Origin: Deltaproteobacteria bacterium
GTDB taxonomy: Bacteria > Desulfobacterota > Desulfarculia > Adiutricales > Adiutricaceae
Direction of reading: 5' to 3'
DNA length: 8,096 bases
Assembly (NCBI GenBank): GCA_031288745.1
Contig: JAITQT010000057.1
Coordinates: 1-8,096, forward strand
Shown piece after piece: positions 5,957-8,096 of this stretch. Position 1 is the stretch's first letter. Every line of letters starts with the position of its first letter. The position numbers and the translations under genes were made by a program. The notes below the pieces were generated by a model. It searched no databases, was not told where the DNA came from, and worked only from the letters and a program-made list of their open reading frames with translations.

Positions 5957-7717
5957 TTAAAAATCGTCATCCATGGGCAAGGCTTGTTCCAATTTTTTTT
6001 GGCTAGCCCGACCAAAGGCCGATTTAATAGGTGCTTTGGGGGCCTCGGCTTGACTATGAGCGTGTTGGTCCTTTGTTTCTATCTCTTCCTTTTTTATTAT
6101 TGAGCGCTCGGCTATATCGGCCTTGGCGGGCCACTGGCTCTCTGCCCCGCCGGTCACGACGCTAGATAGATGACTTATGGTCGAATTTAAGAATTTAGCT
6201 TGGCGATTTAATTCGTTAGAGATATTTTCCGTCTCCGCAGCCTCGGCTGCGTTTTCTTGAGTGACCTTATCGACCATGGCGATGGCCTGGTGGACGTCTT
6301 GAATGTCACGACTTTGGTTTTGGCTATCTTCAGCGATGACTTTCATTAAAGAGGCCGCTCGCACGGAAGCGTCTACTAAACAAACGAAGCTTTGAACGGC
6401 TTTATTTACTAAAAGGGCTCCGTCGTTAATCCGCTTGATGCTCGAATCAAGCATGGAAGCGGTGTTTTTGGCCGCTTCAGCTGAACTATTGGCTAAATTT
6501 CTAACCTCATCGGCCACCACCGCAAAGCCTACCCCGGCTTCCCCGGCTCTGGCCGCTTCCACGGCTGCGTTTAGAGATAAGATCTTAGTTTGAAAAGAGA
6601 TCTCCTCCACGCTTTTAATGATTTGGCTACTAGCTTGGCCTGAATTTTTAATCTCCTCCATGGCTAAAGAGATTTCAGTCATCGAGGAGTTAGCATCGTC
6701 TACGTAGCCCTTGGCCTTATCTATTAATTCTTTGGCCTCGACGGCGTGACCGGCGTTGCGCCGAGAGGCTCCTAGGAGAACTTCTAAACTAGAAATTGCG
6801 TCTAAGACGGCCTTAGTGTTATCCGAGGCCCCATGGGCTAAAGAGCGAGAGGAGCTGGAGAGCGATTGAGCGGTGTTGGCCACGTCTTCGGCGCTTTGGT
6901 TGAGCCAGGCCATGACTCTCGACAGTGGGTTTATGACTGAGCGGTTAAGTAGAAAGATTAAGATGACCGCCAGAAAAATGAGAAAAAAAAATAAAAATAT
7001 AAGTTGGCCCAATTTTGAAGGGCTAAAAAAATCAGCTGAATTTAGATCGCTCGGCGGCCCTAAAGACAAGGGCTCGGAAAGCTTTTGGCTTCTAACTATA
7101 AGCTCATCTAAACTCGCTAGGCTTTGGGCTAAGCTTTGGGCCGATTGGTCTAGTTGATTGAGGGCGGCTAGAGAAGACTTTAAAGGACTATGATTAACTA
7201 TAAATTGAGATAAATTTTCACGAAAGATAGTAAATTTATTATAATCAAAATCTCCTGGCTCGGCGAGAGCCAAGGCTTGATTTAAGATATTACTTAGCTC
7301 TCTTTTAACTTCAATAGGCTCTTCGCTCAAAGCAATGGCTAAAATCGAGGCCCTAAAGGCTGAGCGCAGCTTATCAAGTTCATGGGAGGAGAGCTCAAAT
7401 TCTAGAGCTAATGAGGAGAGTTTATCTAAGGCCTCTTGGGATTGATTTATGGGGTCATCAAGTCTGGGGTCAAGTTTTAGGTTAGTTATTAGAGCACCAT
7501 CTTTAAACGCTTTTGGCGAAGAAGGCGATAACTTTTGGCTAAAATAGCTTTGCCTAGCGGCCTGAAAGCCGAAATTCCAGCCCAAAGGCCACATCTTATC
7601 GCGCCGGGCCATATGGTTATTAGCTGCGGCCAAAATCATGATTATGGTGACGATGGCGGCAATAACGACGGCCGAAAAGCTGAGAATTATTTTTAGGCTT
7701 AGGGTTAGCCTTTTCAC
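5957..7717 (-). CDS. Methyl-accepting chemotaxis protein (transmembrane chemoreceptor)
   Basis: A 586-residue inner-membrane receptor signalling to CheA through CheW. TM1 lies at about 8-31, a helical periplasmic sensor region at 32-236 (four-helix-bundle type by length and heptad look) and TM2 at about 237-257. A recognisable HAMP is missing: only a short INPLSRVMAWLNQ-like stretch leads into the long signalling coiled coil (about 275-520). The hairpin tip at about 371-409 is highly conserved (FQTKILSLNAAVEAARAGE, then GFAVVADEVRNLA), with Lys378 where Asn is usual. The C-terminus carries a charged linker and ends LPMDDDF. It lacks the enterobacterial NWETF CheR tether, though an acidic-aromatic end could play a similar role. 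GTG 7717 is chosen because AAGAGG lies 9 nt upstream. A T9 run (6983-6991) falls in TM2 and an A8 run (5993-6000) near the C-terminus. No other chemotaxis gene is present, so this is an orphan receptor; its ligand is unknown. Confidence 0.95.
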   Translation of the reverse strand: MKRLTLSLKIILSFSAVVIAAIVTIIMILAAANNHMARRDKMWPLGWNFGFQAARQSYFSQKLSPSSPKAFKDGALITNLKLDPRLDDPINQSQEALDKLSSLALEFELSSHELDKLRSAFRASILAIALSEEPIEVKRELSNILNQALALAEPGDFDYNKFTIFRENLSQFIVNHSPLKSSLAALNQLDQSAQSLAQSLASLDELIVRSQKLSEPLSLGPPSDLNSADFFSPSKLGQLIFLFFFLIFLAVILIFLLNRSVINPLSRVMAWLNQSAEDVANTAQSLSSSSRSLAHGASDNTKAVLDAISSLEVLLGASRRNAGHAVEAKELIDKAKGYVDDANSSMTEISLAMEEIKNSGQASSQIIKSVEEISFQTKILSLNAAVEAARAGEAGVGFAVVADEVRNLANSSAEAAKNTASMLDSSIKRINDGALLVNKAVQSFVCLVDASVRAASLMKVIAEDSQNQSRDIQDVHQAIAMVDKVTQENAAEAAETENISNELNRQAKFLNSTISHLSSVVTGGAESQWPAKADIAERSIIKKEEIETKDQHAHSQAEAPKAPIKSAFGRASQKKLEQALPMDDDF

Positions 7718-7726
7718 CTGGCCCGG

Positions 7727-7732
7727 CCTCTT
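7727..7732 (-). promoter_or_regulatory. Ribosome-binding site of the MCP gene
   Basis: AAGAGG on the minus strand lies 9 nt upstream of the GTG at 7717-7715. It fixes the start at GTG and places the basic residues MKR directly before TM1, as expected for an inner-membrane receptor. Confidence 0.6.
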
Positions 7733-7847
7733 TTCCTTAACTTACGCAAACTATGATAGCGACGATTTAGCGTTTCAACTTAGGGCTATGGAGCGTCGAG
7801 TAAAGTAATAACAAAAAAAATATGAGGTTCGTAACTTAAGAGCCAAG

Positions 7848-7855
7848 ACCTCCTT
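7848..7855 (-). promoter_or_regulatory. Orphan consensus Shine-Dalgarno in the MCP leader
   Basis: AAGGAGGT is a perfect anti-16S match about 130 nt upstream of the MCP start. No ATG, GTG or TTG lies at a normal distance. A TTG at 7846 opens 23 codons but sits only 2 nt after GGAGG, which is too close for efficient initiation. It could be a ribosome standby site, a pairing partner for another leader segment, or a remnant. Confidence 0.35.
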
Positions 7856-7872
7856 AGCCGACTTAAAGCCAA

Positions 7873-7921
7873 AGCCTAAAAACTCGAGCCTGGCGCGGGG
7901 CTAGCTCGAAGGGTTTAGGCT
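7873..7921 (-). other. Long hairpin at the predicted start of the MCP transcript
   Basis: The outer arms AGCCTAAA (7873-7880) and TTTAGGCT (7914-7921) are perfectly complementary. An inner pair TCGAGC (7884-7889) and GCTCGA (7904-7909) closes a GC-rich loop. The hairpin begins 2 nt downstream of the TATAAT box, so a transcript from that box would start within or just before it. There is no T run after either side, so it is not a standard terminator. A 5' stabilising hairpin, a regulatory leader or a DNA cruciform are all possible. Confidence 0.5.
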
Positions 7922-7923
7922 CT

Positions 7924-7952
7924 ATTATACGATTGTGTTCGTTCACCAATGT
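7924..7952 (-). promoter_or_regulatory. Candidate promoter for the MCP gene
   Basis: TATAAT (7929-7924, minus strand) is a perfect -10 box. At 17-bp spacing the -35 position reads ACATTG, a poor match, and it lies inside the palindrome at 7940-7957. A perfect -10 with a weak -35 under a palindrome is typical of regulated, activator-dependent or repressible promoters (general knowledge). The leader to the GTG would be about 200 nt. Confidence 0.45.
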
Positions 7953-7957
7953 GAACG
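7940..7957. promoter_or_regulatory. Perfect 7-4-7 palindrome, probable operator
   Basis: CGTTCAC and GTGAACG flank CAAT, an exact 18-bp inverted repeat suited to a dimeric DNA-binding protein. It spans the -35 region of the MCP promoter candidate. A related GGTGAACG occurs at 128-135 in the other flank, and GTTCAC recurs at 7969-7974. It could also be an origin-associated hairpin. The protein that would bind it is not encoded here. Confidence 0.5.
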
Positions 7958-7962
7958 TTTAA

Positions 7963-8039
7963 GGGGCTGTTCACAAGAGAGAACGTTGCGGTGCCAAGCC
8001 TATTGAAAGGGACGACACATACCGCAACAATGTAGCCCC
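7963..8039. ncRNA. Candidate structured RNA or DNA element: compact three-way junction
   Basis: Three helices nest without gaps. P1 pairs GGGGCT (7963-7968) with AGCCCC (8034-8039). P2 is GTTC (7969-7972) with GAAC (7981-7984). P3 is an 8-bp perfect stem, GTTGCGGT (7985-7992) with ACCGCAAC (8021-8028), holding a 28-nt loop with a small CCT/AGG inner hairpin. P1/P2 and P2/P3 abut directly; P3/P1 are joined by 5 nt. Such packing is typical of structured RNAs, but I recognise no known class and see no strong promoter on either strand. The strand is undecided. It is GC-richer than its surroundings. It could instead be a DNA structure, such as part of an origin. Confidence 0.35.
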
Positions 8040-8055
8040 CTATAGGAGCTTAGTA

Positions 8056-8081
8056 ATTTTAACATTAATCCAAGTTAAAAT
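8056..8081. repeat. AT-rich 8-bp inverted repeat next to the terminal repeat
   Basis: ATTTTAAC (8056-8063) and GTTAAAAT (8074-8081) are perfect inverted arms separated by 10 bp. Arm centres are 18 bp apart, a spacing compatible with a dimeric regulator. The last base of the right arm is the first base of the right terminal repeat copy. An AT-rich melting element or an operator are the two plausible readings. Confidence 0.5.
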
Positions 8082-8096
8082 ATATGGTTGGAGCAG
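8081..8096. repeat. 16-bp terminal direct repeat, right copy
   Basis: Identical to bases 1-16. Joining the two copies gives a circle of about 8,080 bp in which the DNA upstream of the MCP gene runs directly into the DNA downstream of the kinase gene. Confidence 0.9.

Larger units (their letters stand above)
7718..8096. other. 379-bp non-coding region upstream of the MCP gene
   Basis: No credible protein gene is present. From right to left, in the direction of MCP transcription, it holds the terminal repeat, an AT-rich inverted repeat, a three-way-junction fold, a perfect 18-bp palindrome site, a TATAAT box, a 49-bp hairpin, an orphan Shine-Dalgarno and the MCP ribosome-binding site. If the window is circular it continues into 17-178 as one region of about 540 bp. 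The motif GAACG is over-represented: plus strand at 7953, 7981, 53 and 131, and minus strand at 7944-7940. Confidence 0.7.

Noticed and set aside
7775..7860. 23-codon leader peptide starting at TTG 7846
   Set aside because: The start is only 2 nt from GGAGG, too close for normal initiation, and the peptide shows no attenuator-like codon run.
7985..8028. Resemblance of GCC...TTGAAAGGGACG to the c-di-GMP-I (GEMM) riboswitch core
   Set aside because: The short similarity covers only one arm. The conserved second half after GGACGC is absent, and the matching strand points away from the MCP gene.
7985..8028. CRISPR-like repeat because of the palindromic ends GTTGCGGT/ACCGCAAC and an ATTGAAA segment
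   Set aside because: Only one copy exists; there are no spacers and no cas genes.
8036..8046. CTATAGGGGG on the minus strand resembling a T7-type promoter
   Set aside because: Only the last few bases match; the upstream recognition bases do not, and no phage polymerase is present.

Overview
This 8.1 kb window carries three large genes, all on the minus strand, plus about 0.54 kb of structured, AT-rich non-coding DNA spread over its two ends. In transcription order the genes are a transmembrane methyl-accepting chemotaxis protein (MCP, 7717-5957), an exported protein with two LysM domains and a large unnamed C-terminal domain (5688-3223), and a soluble PAS-containing hybrid histidine kinase with two receiver domains (3133-179). 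I found no replication, mobilisation, integrase, phage, CRISPR, tRNA or rRNA gene.

The organism looks like a Gram-negative, motile, anaerobe-type bacterium, possibly Desulfobacterota/Deltaproteobacteria. This rests on the style of the MCP signalling domain (weak HAMP, tip motif, acidic C-terminus), the PAS type in the kinase and the style of the LysM protein. It is recollection of families, not a database match. GC content looks to be in the mid-40s per cent in the genes and lower between them. TTG and GTG starts and runs of eight or nine A/T are frequent.

Layout: 1-178 is the 3' flank of the kinase. 179-3145 is the kinase, whose only well-placed Shine-Dalgarno sequence belongs to a 16-codon ORF ending directly at the kinase start. 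3223-5688 is the LysM protein. 5689-5956 holds a good sigma70-type promoter (TTGCAA-N17-TATAAT) and a leader stem-loop. 5957-7717 is the MCP. 7718-8096 holds a TATAAT box with a perfect palindrome over its -35 region, a long hairpin at the predicted transcript start, an orphan consensus Shine-Dalgarno, a compact three-way-junction fold and an 8-bp inverted repeat.

The first and last 16 bases of the window are identical. The simplest reading is a closed circle of about 8,080 bp, or a tandemly repeated unit, in which both ends form one intergenic region between the kinase 3' end and the MCP 5' end. If circular, the molecule encodes only sensory and envelope proteins and no recognisable replication protein, which would be unusual. 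The intergenic region, with its palindromes, recurrent GAACG motif and three-way junction, is the part most worth study.

The three genes can be read as a sensory/envelope set: a membrane receptor feeding a CheA/CheW array encoded elsewhere, a periplasmic peptidoglycan-binding protein, and a cytoplasmic phosphorelay kinase whose HPt partner must lie elsewhere. A functional link among them is inferred only from co-orientation; the LysM gene seems to have its own promoter.
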